From the NCBI GenBank assembly GCA_036141575.1, contig JAYZXF010000001.1:62001-126000 (forward strand): DNA of 64,000 bases. The letters are read 5' to 3'. The translations under genes were made by a program, and so were the position numbers. This DNA comes from Pseudomonadota bacterium. Its GTDB lineage: Bacteria; Pseudomonadota; Alphaproteobacteria; UBA2136; JAPKEQ01. Shown here piece by piece: positions 26,529 through 35,060 of the stretch; the stretch's first letter is position 1, and the number at the start of each line of letters is the position of its first letter. The notes beneath the pieces are model-generated. The model was not told where the DNA came from, did no database searches, and saw only the letters and a list, made by a program, of their open reading frames with translations.

Positions 26529-28130
26529 TTAGATACGTGAGACGATTTGGTTGCCAGTAATCATCTTTTTCCATTCCAGGAACATTTCACGTTCAATGCC
26601 CACAGGGCTTGAGGTATGCGAACCGTTGACCGGCTTGTAGCTTTCAGGGAGTTTTGCGAACTCTTCCTCAAAACGTGCACGGCAGGCGCTGAGATCAAAC
26701 AGGCTTTCATCCACGATCTCTGGGCCGTTCAGCATGCGCTGAATGGGCTGAGATGCTTGAATGCCAGCTTCAAACAGTTTGCCGCGTTCGCTGTCCAGAC
26801 GTTGCGAAAACAAATCGTCTTTCAGAACGCCATTTTCCACATAGTTGCCACGAGTCATGTCTACAGCAACATCCGCAAGGATTTTGCCATCTTCACGATA
26901 CAGGCGGACACGATCCAGAATACCAGGCAAAGACGCCTTTGCAGGGTTTTCAGACAGCTTAACCTGACGCAGCTCTGCACCATTGGGTGCTTTGAGATAG
27001 CCAGACTTCGTCACAATAGTGGTATTGACCTTGGTTTCTTGCATGTCGCCACCAAGCTCGCCACCAAATTGGAAGTAGCCGCCAATGCCAGCAGTGGTAA
27101 AGGGAACGCTATGATCCCGAACCATTGAAGCCAGGTTTACAGCGCGCAGCCCACCACTCAGGGAGATGGTCACAGCCGTGGTCGTGTCTGTGTTAATGCC
27201 GGCTTTTTGTAGCTGTTTCATGCACCAAATGGCACCGCGTGCAAGGTCGCCAGAATCAATCCGCAATTGGTAGTTGGTCGGGTTGAATTCTTTCAGAACT
27301 ACAATGGCATCCAGAAGGCCTTGCTCCACCGAAATGGTATCAATCAGCAGGGCGCCATAATCAGGGTGTTCTTTCATGAACTTCCGGAAGGCATGCTGTT
27401 GAGCCATACTGTTTTGGCGTGGGTCTTCAGGGTTGGCCTGCGGATTCAGGATGAAGTATTCCGCCATTTTGGTTTTGACAAACCAGTGGTCCATTGTGCC
27501 AACGGCCGTGTAGCCGCCGCGCATGGCAGCATTCATGTTGGATGTTCCAAGCATGCCGCACATGTAAGCAATATCAGCAGTCATGAAACCGCCGGTATCG
27601 TTAGAACGGCGCATAGAGTTATCAGCCAGAATCACTTTGCCATCCACAGCCCAAGTCAGGCGTGCTGCCTTGGTTGCAACTGAGGAACAGCGGCGCAGGA
27701 AGTCTGAGATGATGGTATCCACCCACTTGGCCTGAACAGGGTCACCCGTTACACGGCCAATGGGGCCAGGGAAGGTGACAGTACCATCAGGCATCATATC
27801 CACTTGGCAGTTGAACGGCATGCCTGCAAGCGTATCCAGATAGTCTGGATCATACTTGGGTTTTCCGTCTGGACGGTTGAGAGATTTGGCCCAGTCAATA
27901 AATTCACGGTCAAACCGGAATTCAGAGAGTGCGGGCAAAATCCATCTGGCGCCAGCCATAATGGTGTAAGGTGTGGTCATGCCGCCGCGCAGGTACATAT
28001 TACCTGTGTTGACATAATCTCGCATACTCATGAGAGACTGGCCTGTGGTGACATGATACAGATCGGAGTTGGCAGCGGACATATGCCCATCTTCACCAAT
28101 CAGCATGTTTTTGATGAGGTCTTGGCTCAT
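26529..28130 (-). CDS. Nicotinate (or nicotinamide) phosphoribosyltransferase family enzyme
   Basis: 533 residues of the NAPRTase/NAMPT family, which joins a pyridine base to PRPP in NAD salvage. Family features: SDLYHVTTGQSL near the start, TKAARLTWAV, GTMDHWFV, LRIDSGDLA and the PRPP-binding region near FTTAGIGGYFQFGGELGGD. The neighbouring amidase gene produces nicotinate from nicotinamide, so nicotinate is the likelier substrate. The two genes are one operon (pncA-like first), 60 bp apart with a perfect hairpin between them. Third codon positions look more G+C-rich than in the neighbouring genes, which may indicate transfer. AAGGAG precedes the ATG. Confidence 0.85.
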   Translation of the reverse strand: MSQDLIKNMLIGEDGHMSAANSDLYHVTTGQSLMSMRDYVNTGNMYLRGGMTTPYTIMAGARWILPALSEFRFDREFIDWAKSLNRPDGKPKYDPDYLDTLAGMPFNCQVDMMPDGTVTFPGPIGRVTGDPVQAKWVDTIISDFLRRCSSVATKAARLTWAVDGKVILADNSMRRSNDTGGFMTADIAYMCGMLGTSNMNAAMRGGYTAVGTMDHWFVKTKMAEYFILNPQANPEDPRQNSMAQQHAFRKFMKEHPDYGALLIDTISVEQGLLDAIVVLKEFNPTNYQLRIDSGDLARGAIWCMKQLQKAGINTDTTTAVTISLSGGLRAVNLASMVRDHSVPFTTAGIGGYFQFGGELGGDMQETKVNTTIVTKSGYLKAPNGAELRQVKLSENPAKASLPGILDRVRLYREDGKILADVAVDMTRGNYVENGVLKDDLFSQRLDSERGKLFEAGIQASQPIQRMLNGPEIVDESLFDLSACRARFEEEFAKLPESYKPVNGSHTSSPVGIEREMFLEWKKMITGNQIVSRI

Positions 28131-28159
28131 GGTTGAGCTCCTTGAAGTTTTGAAGAGAA

Positions 28160-28181
28160 GCTCAGGCCCGAAGGCCTGAGC
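28160..28181 (-). promoter_or_regulatory. Intercistronic hairpin in the NAD-salvage operon
   Basis: A perfect 9-bp stem GCTCAGGCC/GGCCTGAGC with a 4-nt loop between the two genes. No T-run follows in the direction of transcription, so it is more likely an RNA stability or processing element than a terminator. Confidence 0.5.
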
Positions 28182-28190
28182 AAGAAAGTT

Positions 28191-29063
28191 TTAGACGCGC
28201 TCTTCGTAGATCGCTTGTGTGGTTGTTGCGGTCATGCCGAGAGCCACCATGTCAGCGATAAACTGTTCGCCAATTGCTGGGAAGTCTGGTCCACCAGGTG
28301 CTTGTGCAACCGGCGACATGCAGTCTTCCAACAGAACAAATTTGCCAATGTGCTCTTTACCAATCAGCTCGCCGCATTGGCGAACAGTGGTGTTGACACA
28401 GTGGCTTTTGGCTTGACCAAGTACAAAGACCAAGTCAGCAGCGCGCAGTTTGTTCAGTAAGGCTTCATTCACACGGGTGTGTGGGTCGTTCAGCTGGACT
28501 TGTGCATGGATGGCACCGTAATGTTCGGTCAGAGGGTTTTTGCCTTTGAGAATATCTGTGGTGATTTTTCCTGTCTGTTCTTCCCAGTACTTGGTTGCAG
28601 TACGGAAATCATCTTGGAGCTCGTGTCCCCATGTGCCGTATTCACAGTGGTTTGGCCAAATGAAATGGGCAAACGTGCCATCTTCTTCAAGTTGGCGTGT
28701 GTACCACAGCGCATATTCTGTCAGCGCAGGGTCATACGGCGTCCATGTACCATTTTTGATGTCATGAGACGTGATCAGCGTAAAGGGATCAGGCATATTG
28801 CCGTCTGCATCACGCCACATTGCACGGTGAGCAATGTCGGGGTGTTCTGCATTGGGCATTTCGTGGGTGTCGAAGGTCAGAATGACTTCTTCAGGAGTCG
28901 ACAGCGTTTGGCCGTTATAAAACAAACCTCCATCTGTCATCCGGCGCACAAAGCAGGCACTGCGAATTGCATCTGCCATGGCGCCTTCAACTGGCAGCGC
29001 TGCGCCGTCCTGATTCATGAAGTCGTTTTGGATATCAATACCAAGAATTACAATACCAGCCAT
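28191..29063 (-). CDS. Nicotinamidase-like cysteine hydrolase
   Basis: 290 residues of the isochorismatase-like hydrolase fold, longer than the 200 or so of typical PncA. Asp10 is in LGIDIQNDF, a DTHE motif supplies a metal ligand pair, and the nucleophile Cys222 is in SHCVNTTV. It most likely hydrolyses nicotinamide to nicotinate, which the next gene would then attach to PRPP. The start has AAGGAGATAT, a strong ribosome-binding site. The extra length lies mainly between the metal motif and the catalytic cysteine. Confidence 0.8.
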   Translation of the reverse strand: MAGIVILGIDIQNDFMNQDGAALPVEGAMADAIRSACFVRRMTDGGLFYNGQTLSTPEEVILTFDTHEMPNAEHPDIAHRAMWRDADGNMPDPFTLITSHDIKNGTWTPYDPALTEYALWYTRQLEEDGTFAHFIWPNHCEYGTWGHELQDDFRTATKYWEEQTGKITTDILKGKNPLTEHYGAIHAQVQLNDPHTRVNEALLNKLRAADLVFVLGQAKSHCVNTTVRQCGELIGKEHIGKFVLLEDCMSPVAQAPGGPDFPAIGEQFIADMVALGMTATTTQAIYEERV

Positions 29064-29437
29064 TGGGATATCTCCTTATATGAGGCATGGTTTGAGTGTG
29101 TGCCTAGGCACGGTGAATCCCTCATACAAAGTACACTTTATATGAGAGATGAAAGATAAAAAAGACCCCTGATGTGTGGGATCCTTTATCAAACGGTTTT
29201 AGATGTCTCTAAATAATAGGGGACTTATAGCATGTGACTGAGTTGTATGCAATATAAAAGGGCTAGAAATAAACGACATTTTATGTTTGTCAGATTTTAA
29301 CTTTATGGTACATTTATATGCAACACGTTCTAACTGAGTTCCCCTGTTGCAAATTGATGGAAAGCCACGCTCAATACGGGCTCATTTAACGTTTTGTGCT
29401 GTTAAAAAGGTGCAAACAACAAGGAGGCTGAAACGCC
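29064..29437. other. Intergenic region between the divergent NAD-salvage and PhyH operons
   Basis: 374 bp without a convincing gene. It is A+T-rich in its middle. An imperfect hairpin lies at about 29157-29190 (GACCCC against GGGATC with an A-run on the left) and could act as a leader or attenuator in the minus direction. AAGGAGG at about 29420 is the ribosome-binding site of the PhyH gene. Open frames here lack start signals and protein-like composition. Confidence 0.5.
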
Positions 29438-30550
29438 GTGATTATAGACCAGTCCGTAAGGGAGTTGGTGTGGGAGATAGAGTCCTCTCCGCCAGATATA
29501 AACCAAAAAATCATTCAACTGATACAGACTCTTCACAACAACCTTCAAACCCACTCCCACACTCTCACACATCTACCTACACAACAGACAGCTTACACAC
29601 AGTATCCTCTAGATGAGGACGGCTTTGCTGTAGCGTTTGACCCGTTAAAGGATGAGGAGGGCTTTATGGCTGCCTTTAGAGAGCATGGTCTTGTTGTGGG
29701 TAAGGGCGTGATCTCGAGTGAGCTGTGCAAGAAAGCAGTTCATAGAATTCAGGACGTAGCTTCTCTTATCAGTAATGGGCAATTTGATTTCTCAAACCCT
29801 GAGAGTTGGCACGGTATGCCCGAGGATGAACATGGTACGCCACTCCTGAGCAGAGGATTCTTTGAACTTTACCATGATGGGGTCTGGGCTGAGATCAGGC
29901 AGAGTATCAGGCTTTATATTCATCACGTACTGCTGTGGGGTAGGGTTGATTTATGGAGTAGTTTTGACAGGTTTGGTGTAAAGCTCCCGAATGAAGATGG
30001 CAAGGCGCTTGGTCTGCATGTGGATCAAAACCCAACGGTTCACCCTGAATTTAGAACATTGCAGGGCATTCTGGCGCTTGCAGATAACCCCAAAGAGCAG
30101 GGCACATTTAGAGCTGTACCAGGATCAAGAAAGGACTTTCATGGGTACATTCCGTTTGTGAAGAATAAAGGGGAGTATGTAGCGCTGGAAGAGGGGAGTG
30201 AACTCTCTGAAAAGCTGAATTCTTACCAACAAGCTTTTCCACTCAGAGCAGGTGACATTGTGACATGGGATAGTAGAACAACTCATGCCAACACATCGAA
30301 TTTGTCTGATTCTACGAGGTACGTGGCCATGGTGGCGATGGGGCCTGCACCTGAGAACTTTTCTGAAATGTCTGCAGTCAGGCAGGAAGCCTTTGAAAGT
30401 GGCCTTGGGAGTAACGTGAGAGATGCGCTCATGCATGCCAGTATGAAACCAAGATTCACAAATAGTTCCGTTATGAACGCAGTGAGACAACCAGAACACT
30501 TAAACCAATTGGGAGCGTACCTTTATGGCTTTGAACCTTACGAACTGTAG
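29438..30550 (+). CDS. PhyH-like Fe(II)/2-oxoglutarate dioxygenase
   Basis: 370 residues. The double-stranded beta-helix iron site is visible: His194 and Asp196 in GLHVDQNP, the distal His283 in TTHANTS, and Arg294 (STRYVAM) as the 2-oxoglutarate anchor; WDSRTTHAN is typical of the phytanoyl-CoA dioxygenase family. It should hydroxylate a small molecule or a sugar-linked product; the substrate is unknown. The N-terminal 70 or so residues are extra and threonine/histidine-rich (it contains HNNLQTHSHTLTHLPTQQT). GTG start, with AAGGAGG ten bases upstream. It is the first gene of a coupled four-gene operon. Confidence 0.85.
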   Translation: MIIDQSVRELVWEIESSPPDINQKIIQLIQTLHNNLQTHSHTLTHLPTQQTAYTQYPLDEDGFAVAFDPLKDEEGFMAAFREHGLVVGKGVISSELCKKAVHRIQDVASLISNGQFDFSNPESWHGMPEDEHGTPLLSRGFFELYHDGVWAEIRQSIRLYIHHVLLWGRVDLWSSFDRFGVKLPNEDGKALGLHVDQNPTVHPEFRTLQGILALADNPKEQGTFRAVPGSRKDFHGYIPFVKNKGEYVALEEGSELSEKLNSYQQAFPLRAGDIVTWDSRTTHANTSNLSDSTRYVAMVAMGPAPENFSEMSAVRQEAFESGLGSNVRDALMHASMKPRFTNSSVMNAVRQPEHLNQLGAYLYGFEPYEL

Positions 30551-31631
30551 ACTCTTATTAAATGCTGAGTCTTTTGGGTTTGGTCCAACAGCAGCCATTG
30601 CGAGCTTCTTTCCTCTCCTTAAAGGGCAAGTAGAGCGCATCAGTTATATAGGAGACGGGCATAGCTTAGACCTACAAAAGCCTCTGGATTATGACGCTAT
30701 TTATGATTCCAGCAATATGAGAAACACGGCTTTGGAGGGCATCTTAAAACAGTATGATGTGTTTTTGACAGCGACTGACTTTATAATGGCTGAGAAAGCA
30801 AAGGCCGCAGGCTTAAGAGTGATTATCTATGATCCACTCACATGGTTTTGGAAGGATATGCCAAATGCTGTAAAGGGTTGTGATTTATACCTCTCTCAAG
30901 ATTTTATTGGCGTGGGCAAACTACTTAAAGGGTATAGAGAGAAGATGAAAGGCGAAGCTGTTGCCGTGCCACCGATTCTTCAATCTAAAATGCCAGAAAG
31001 AGAAGGGCAGCATGTTCTTTTGAACTTTGGTGGGCTCATGAATCCATTTTGGAGCGAGGGAGATGCGATTGCTTATGCGGAGGCGATGTATAAAGCTGTT
31101 GTTGATGCTTTACCTGAAGGGGAAGAATTGATTGTGTGCGCGAGTGAAAAGGTTGCTGAGGCTCTACCACATATACATGCTCAGAGTTATCCAAGGGAAG
31201 AGATGCTGAAGATTCTTGAGGGGAGTAAGTATGCCTTCATGACCTCCGGACTTGGGAATATCTATGATGCGGCGCAGTTTGATTTGCCAACAGTTTGGCT
31301 TCCGCCAACCAATGATAGCCAAGGGCAGCAGTTAGACATGATTGCGTCGGAAGGGTATGTGGACATCGCTCTCACATGGCATGATTTGCTGGGTATACCT
31401 GAGCTTGATTATAGGCAAGAGCAAGCTAAGGTGATTGCAGATATTGTGAACTGTGTTGGCAAGCTTCCTTCTGTGAATTTAAATTTTAATCACGCCTTAA
31501 AGCAGGTCTCGGCTCAGGATTCTAGCCGTGCAAAAGGCTTGATTGATGTGTACGGTACATCTGGTGATGAAGCTGTTGCCTCAGTTGTTCTTGGCTTTAT
31601 TGAGAAAGGAGGACAGGTATGTTCAGCTTAA
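30525..31631 (+). CDS. GT-B fold glycosyltransferase-like protein
   Basis: 368 residues. A GT-B pattern is suggested by GFGPTAAIASFFPLL near the start (acceptor-side loop), LLNFGGLMNPFW at the start of the second domain, and the donor-side GLGNIYDAAQFDLPTVWLPP segment near the C-terminus, comparable to MurG/GT28 proteins. No exact family is recognised. The gene begins 26 bp inside the PhyH gene with GGGAG before the ATG. Together with the GT-B gene two positions downstream, it suggests stepwise sugar transfer in one pathway. Confidence 0.65.
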   Translation: MALNLTNCRLLLNAESFGFGPTAAIASFFPLLKGQVERISYIGDGHSLDLQKPLDYDAIYDSSNMRNTALEGILKQYDVFLTATDFIMAEKAKAAGLRVIIYDPLTWFWKDMPNAVKGCDLYLSQDFIGVGKLLKGYREKMKGEAVAVPPILQSKMPEREGQHVLLNFGGLMNPFWSEGDAIAYAEAMYKAVVDALPEGEELIVCASEKVAEALPHIHAQSYPREEMLKILEGSKYAFMTSGLGNIYDAAQFDLPTVWLPPTNDSQGQQLDMIASEGYVDIALTWHDLLGIPELDYRQEQAKVIADIVNCVGKLPSVNLNFNHALKQVSAQDSSRAKGLIDVYGTSGDEAVASVVLGFIEKGGQVCSA

Positions 31632-32437
31632 ACTCTCATCATAGTCCTGATTCTCTTCTTTTAGATGCTTATAGGCCAGCGCTTCTTGGGCAGGATATGA
31701 ACCTTTTTACCTTAACCATTAAGCATAACCCCAAAACATCTCTCGCGAGGTATCAAAGCCATGCTGTACTGAGTGCACCATGTAAAGATGAGTTTCCGGT
31801 AGATGCTTACCATTTATTAGGTGGAATGGTGAGAGAGGCTTTACTTAAGCAGGGCATTTATAGTGTGCATAGCACATGTGTTGACGGCCATTTGATTGTC
31901 GCGCATTCGGGTGGAGGGAAGAGTTCTGTGTTGTTGGAGTGCGTTGAGCAAGGAATGAAAGAAGTCATCTCGGGTAATAAGACTCTGGTTACGTTTATGG
32001 ATGGGAAGATGCAAGCTGTTGGTGGCACTGCTTCTATGACAATAGGAGAGCAGGTCTTTCATGAACAGGTTCAGGCACCCGTTTCTGACAAAAAGGTGTA
32101 TGGAGATAGAGTTGCGTTCAGGATTTCAGAAGATAGATACGCAAGTCACCCTCAAAACATTCATGCTGTTTGGGTGGTAAAACTGACAAATGAGGACGTT
32201 GTTTGTCAGGAGTTGTCAAAAATGAGTGTCTTACATAGGCTCTTTCCATTCTTTATGGATACGGTGAATGCCTCGGTGATTCTTGGAGAAGGGGAAGTAT
32301 TGTTTCAGCCAGAAGATCAAAAGGCAGAAGAGGGGTTGCCTGCACTGTTAAAACAGGTTTTGGATCATGTTCAGGTGTTTGAAGTATCAGGGACAAGGCA
32401 AGAGATTGCAAAGTTGATAAAGGAGAAAACATCATGA
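31619..32437 (+). CDS. HPr kinase-like P-loop protein
   Basis: 272 residues. A Walker A motif AHSGGGKSS with Lys101 follows TCVDGHLIVA, the layout of HprK/P-related kinases, which phosphorylate hydroxyl groups. HprK-related proteins outside the PTS occur in several biosynthetic clusters. No HPr or PTS gene is near, so its target is probably a product or protein of this operon. It is coupled on both sides: 13 bp overlap with the upstream gene (AAAGGAGGA before ATG) and ATGA overlap with the next. Confidence 0.6.
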   Translation: MFSLNSHHSPDSLLLDAYRPALLGQDMNLFTLTIKHNPKTSLARYQSHAVLSAPCKDEFPVDAYHLLGGMVREALLKQGIYSVHSTCVDGHLIVAHSGGGKSSVLLECVEQGMKEVISGNKTLVTFMDGKMQAVGGTASMTIGEQVFHEQVQAPVSDKKVYGDRVAFRISEDRYASHPQNIHAVWVVKLTNEDVVCQELSKMSVLHRLFPFFMDTVNASVILGEGEVLFQPEDQKAEEGLPALLKQVLDHVQVFEVSGTRQEIAKLIKEKTS

Positions 32438-33465
32438 AGAAGATTCTCTACGGGATTTGCGGTATTGGGTTGGGCCATATGTATCGCCAATTGCCAATTC
32501 TTGAAGCTTTAAAAGGACAGGCTAAAATTGCTATTTTTGCCTACGGAGAGAGCTTGAAGTTCTGTGAGGAGCATTTTGCTGAGGACGCGTATATTCAAGT
32601 GATTCCTGTGGCCGTACCCTTTATTGTGGGTGATTCAACTGGGTTAAACTTTGCTAAGAGCTTGTCACATGAAGCCAATCAACAGAACTTTTGGGAAATC
32701 AATACGGCTGCAATGGCGCAGGCGCAGGCCTTTATCGGAGAACCTGATGTGGTTTTAACAGACTATGAACCTGTGAGCGCTCAATATGCTTATATGTATG
32801 ACGTGCCGCTTTATACGATGGACCAGCAAAGTAAGTACTTAGTTGGTGACTATCCAGAGAAGCTTGGAGATGTATCTCTTATTGATGAAGTTCAAAGGCT
32901 GCGTATGTTTTTCCCAAAAGCTCACAAAAGAGTGGTGTTTTCATTCTTTGATGTGAATGTGAAGATCCAATACGCAGGTGAAGTGCAAGTGGTAAGGCCG
33001 ATATTAAGGCAAGAGCTGCAAGGTTTAAAAAGGAAAGTGAAAAGAGGTTCATACTTAATTTACCTGTCTGCACAAGGTGGGCATAGCCAGAGTTTAAGTG
33101 AGATTCAGGAAATCTGTGCGGCTTTCCCTGAATCTGAGTTCCATATCTTTGATGGTAAAAATGCGAGTGATGAGGCCTTTATTGAAGCGTTAAGAACCTG
33201 TGAGGGCGTTATCAGTACCGCAGGACACTCGCTTATGAGTGAGTCAGCCACCCTAGGTATTCCTGTTTATGCTATGCCTTTGAATATCTATGAGCAGCAA
33301 ATGAATGCTGTTGAAATTGAGAAAGCGGGGCAGGGAATAAATAGGTCTACGTTTACGCAGAAAGGTTTTGAAGCATTTCAATCATTCTGTGAAGCGTTCG
33401 CGCCTAAACCTCTCGGTGATGTGTTTAATATAGAAGAGCTCATCTCTGAAATTTTGAGCCATTAA
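32434..33465 (+). CDS. GT-B glycosyltransferase (MJ1255-like family)
   Basis: 343 residues. The N-terminal YGICGIGLGHMYRQLPILEA is the glycine-rich acceptor loop of GT1/GT28-type enzymes (compare GxGxGHxxR in the MJ1255-like group), and ISTAGHSLMSESATLGIPVY near 255-275 is the nucleotide-sugar site. It is the last gene of the four-gene operon, joined to the kinase-like gene by ATGA, with AAAGGAG upstream and a terminator just after the stop. It is more canonical than the first GT-B protein of the operon. Confidence 0.75.
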   Translation: MKKILYGICGIGLGHMYRQLPILEALKGQAKIAIFAYGESLKFCEEHFAEDAYIQVIPVAVPFIVGDSTGLNFAKSLSHEANQQNFWEINTAAMAQAQAFIGEPDVVLTDYEPVSAQYAYMYDVPLYTMDQQSKYLVGDYPEKLGDVSLIDEVQRLRMFFPKAHKRVVFSFFDVNVKIQYAGEVQVVRPILRQELQGLKRKVKRGSYLIYLSAQGGHSQSLSEIQEICAAFPESEFHIFDGKNASDEAFIEALRTCEGVISTAGHSLMSESATLGIPVYAMPLNIYEQQMNAVEIEKAGQGINRSTFTQKGFEAFQSFCEAFAPKPLGDVFNIEELISEILSH

Positions 33466-33489
33466 AAAAGGCTCCCGAAGGAGCCTTTT
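33466..33489 (+). terminator. Bidirectional terminator after the PhyH/GT operon
   Basis: AAAAGGCTCC-CGAA-GGAGCCTTTT with a stable tetraloop. It sits one base after the GT stop codon and one base before the converging YeeE gene end, so it serves both. Confidence 0.9.
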
Positions 33490-33490
33490 G

Positions 33491-34048
33491 CTATCTGAGT
33501 GATTTAGGGACTGCGATAGCAATGCCAATAAAGGCAAGGCCAAGAAGAATACCAAGTAAGGTTCCATCCATGGCAATCAGATGCTCATACTTACTGCTTG
33601 TTTCAGCAAGGCTGACTTTACCGCCTGCAATTTTATCAAATAAAGAGGTGTTCGCTTTAAGCCATTCATACATGAGCGTGAAGGCGAAAGCGCCTGCAAA
33701 TCCACCCAGTACAAAGAAGAGTGCATCTTTGCGCCCTGTTGCAAGGGCTGCAAGGCCTGTGCCTGGACAGTAACCAGCAATGGCAAAGCCAATACCAAGT
33801 AAAGCGCCACCAATGACAACGCCAAGGTAGGCTGCTTTAATAGAAATGTGCCCTGCATCGATAAAACCAAGTTTAAGACCACTAAATAAAGCAACGGAAG
33901 CAAGGCCGATAGCAAATAAAATGGCTTTCATGAGGCGCAAATCTGTAAAGCGTAGCATGTTAATAATATTTTCTGGGTTTGTGGCTCCAACACGGTTAAG
34001 GGCAAAACCAAACAGCGTACCAAGAGCAATAGCAAGATAAAGTTCCAT
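33491..34048 (-). CDS. YeeE/YedE-family transporter, half-size subunit (second of the pair)
   Basis: 185 residues with about five helices and the family signature AGYCPGTGLAALATG, whose cysteine is part of the sulfur path in YeeE/YedE (TsuA-type) transporters. Half-size members work in pairs, and the partner is encoded 22 bp upstream. The upstream repressor is of the persulfide-sensing type, so import or export of a sulfur species (thiosulfate, sulfide or persulfide) is the expected job. Confidence 0.85.
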   Translation of the reverse strand: MELYLAIALGTLFGFALNRVGATNPENIINMLRFTDLRLMKAILFAIGLASVALFSGLKLGFIDAGHISIKAAYLGVVIGGALLGIGFAIAGYCPGTGLAALATGRKDALFFVLGGFAGAFAFTLMYEWLKANTSLFDKIAGGKVSLAETSSKYEHLIAMDGTLLGILLGLAFIGIAIAVPKSLR

Positions 34049-34070
34049 AGTTTAATTCCTTTCTTGAGCC

Positions 34071-34649
34071 TTAGCGTTTTTTATACAAAATCATGGCAAG
34101 CGGGATAGATGTTGCAAAGAGCCCTAATGCAAATAAGTAGCCGCTGAGAGATGTTTGCATCATACCGCTCATCATATGGCCACTTGTGCAACCGCCTGCG
34201 AGCCTTGCGCCAAAAAGAACGATAAAGCCAGCAATAAAGGCCCATACATAGCGCTTTGTTGGGTTGGTGCCAAAATTATCAGACCAAGCTTTAGGCATTT
34301 CTGATTCTTGTTTAGATGCAGGCTTATCACCTGAAAGCTTACTTGCTAGAAAAGCACCAAACATCATCGCGAGTACAAACACAAAGCTATAGTTAAGTGG
34401 GTTGGCTGCATTTTTGGCATATTTACCGCCACTCTTATTTAGGTAAGCATTTTCTGAACCGTAACCTGTTTTACTATCTACACCTTCTTGAATAATTTCA
34501 GGGTTGATCATGTCCCAAACAATGGCATCAGCAATAACAAACTGGGTGGATACGCCAATTGGCTTCACAAATAATACCGCACTAAAGAAAGCCATCGCAA
34601 GGAGTGCGCCTCCTATAGCCCAGGGCAAAACGCTTTTACATTTACACAT
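34071..34649 (-). CDS. YeeE/YedE-family transporter, half-size subunit (first of the pair)
   Basis: About 192 residues: a short cytoplasmic start with two cysteines (MCKCKSVLPW), helices with FFSAVLFVKPIGVSTQF, and the signature AGGCTSGHMMSG. The frame is open to 34814, but the ATG at 34649 has AAGGAGAA before it and gives the normal N-terminus; the longer version would lie within arsR. It overlaps the arsR stop by eight bases, so repressor and transporter are coupled. Confidence 0.85.
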   Translation of the reverse strand: MCKCKSVLPWAIGGALLAMAFFSAVLFVKPIGVSTQFVIADAIVWDMINPEIIQEGVDSKTGYGSENAYLNKSGGKYAKNAANPLNYSFVFVLAMMFGAFLASKLSGDKPASKQESEMPKAWSDNFGTNPTKRYVWAFIAGFIVLFGARLAGGCTSGHMMSGMMQTSLSGYLFALGLFATSIPLAMILYKKR

Positions 34650-34950
34650 TAGAGTTCTCCTTATTTTGACAAAATTCTTGATAGAGCAGGGCCATAATAT
34701 CCTGCGTGAGTTTGGATGAAATACTGTAATAGAGGGTGCGATGCTCCCTTCTGTAGCTGACAATACCTTCTTCTCTAAGCTTGGCAAGGTGCTGAGATGT
34801 TGAGCTTTGTGCAAGCCCTGTTGCTTCTATAAGTTCAGTGACGCTTTTTTCACCCTCTGCCATGGTGCAAAGGAGAAGAAGCCTATGAGGGCTTGCAATA
34901 CCTTTTAAGTATTTTGAGACCATATCCGCTTTATTGTTCATGTCATCCAT
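34642..34950 (-). CDS. ArsR-family repressor of the SqrR/BigR persulfide-sensor type
   Basis: 102 residues: winged helix with SVTELIEATGLAQSSTSQHL as the recognition region. Cys28 (LLLLCTMAEGE) and Cys94 (YQEFCQNK) are 66 residues apart, the same spacing as the two cysteines of SqrR/BigR that form a tetrasulfide bridge with reactive sulfur. The metal motif ELCVCDL of true ArsR is absent. The two transporter genes downstream belong to a sulfur family, in agreement. It probably represses its own operon at the A+T-rich palindrome just upstream. Confidence 0.85.
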   Translation of the reverse strand: MDDMNNKADMVSKYLKGIASPHRLLLLCTMAEGEKSVTELIEATGLAQSSTSQHLAKLREEGIVSYRREHRTLYYSISSKLTQDIMALLYQEFCQNKENSNV

Positions 34951-34962
34951 ATATATATTGTA

Positions 34963-34982
34963 ATATTAGAAATGTATAATAT
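34963..34982 (-). promoter_or_regulatory. Candidate operator of the SqrR/BigR-type repressor
   Basis: ATATT and AATAT arms ten bases apart in a very A+T-rich stretch 13-32 bp before the arsR start. Repressors of this type bind A+T-rich inverted repeats next to their own promoter. The role is inferred. Confidence 0.45.
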
Positions 34983-35014
34983 CAAGTTTTTATAATATAA
35001 AAACAAAAACCAAG

Positions 35015-35046
35015 AAAAACCCCCTCTCACATGAGAAGGGGTTTTT
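35015..35046 (-). terminator. Terminator after the 24-residue membrane peptide gene
   Basis: On the minus strand a stem of about nine pairs (CCCCTTCTC against GAGAGGGGG) with a four-base loop is followed by TTTTTC. It lies 15 bp past the stop of the small frame at 35061-35135 and before the arsR promoter. Confidence 0.75.
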
Positions 35047-35060
35047 GAAAATTCTTTTTC

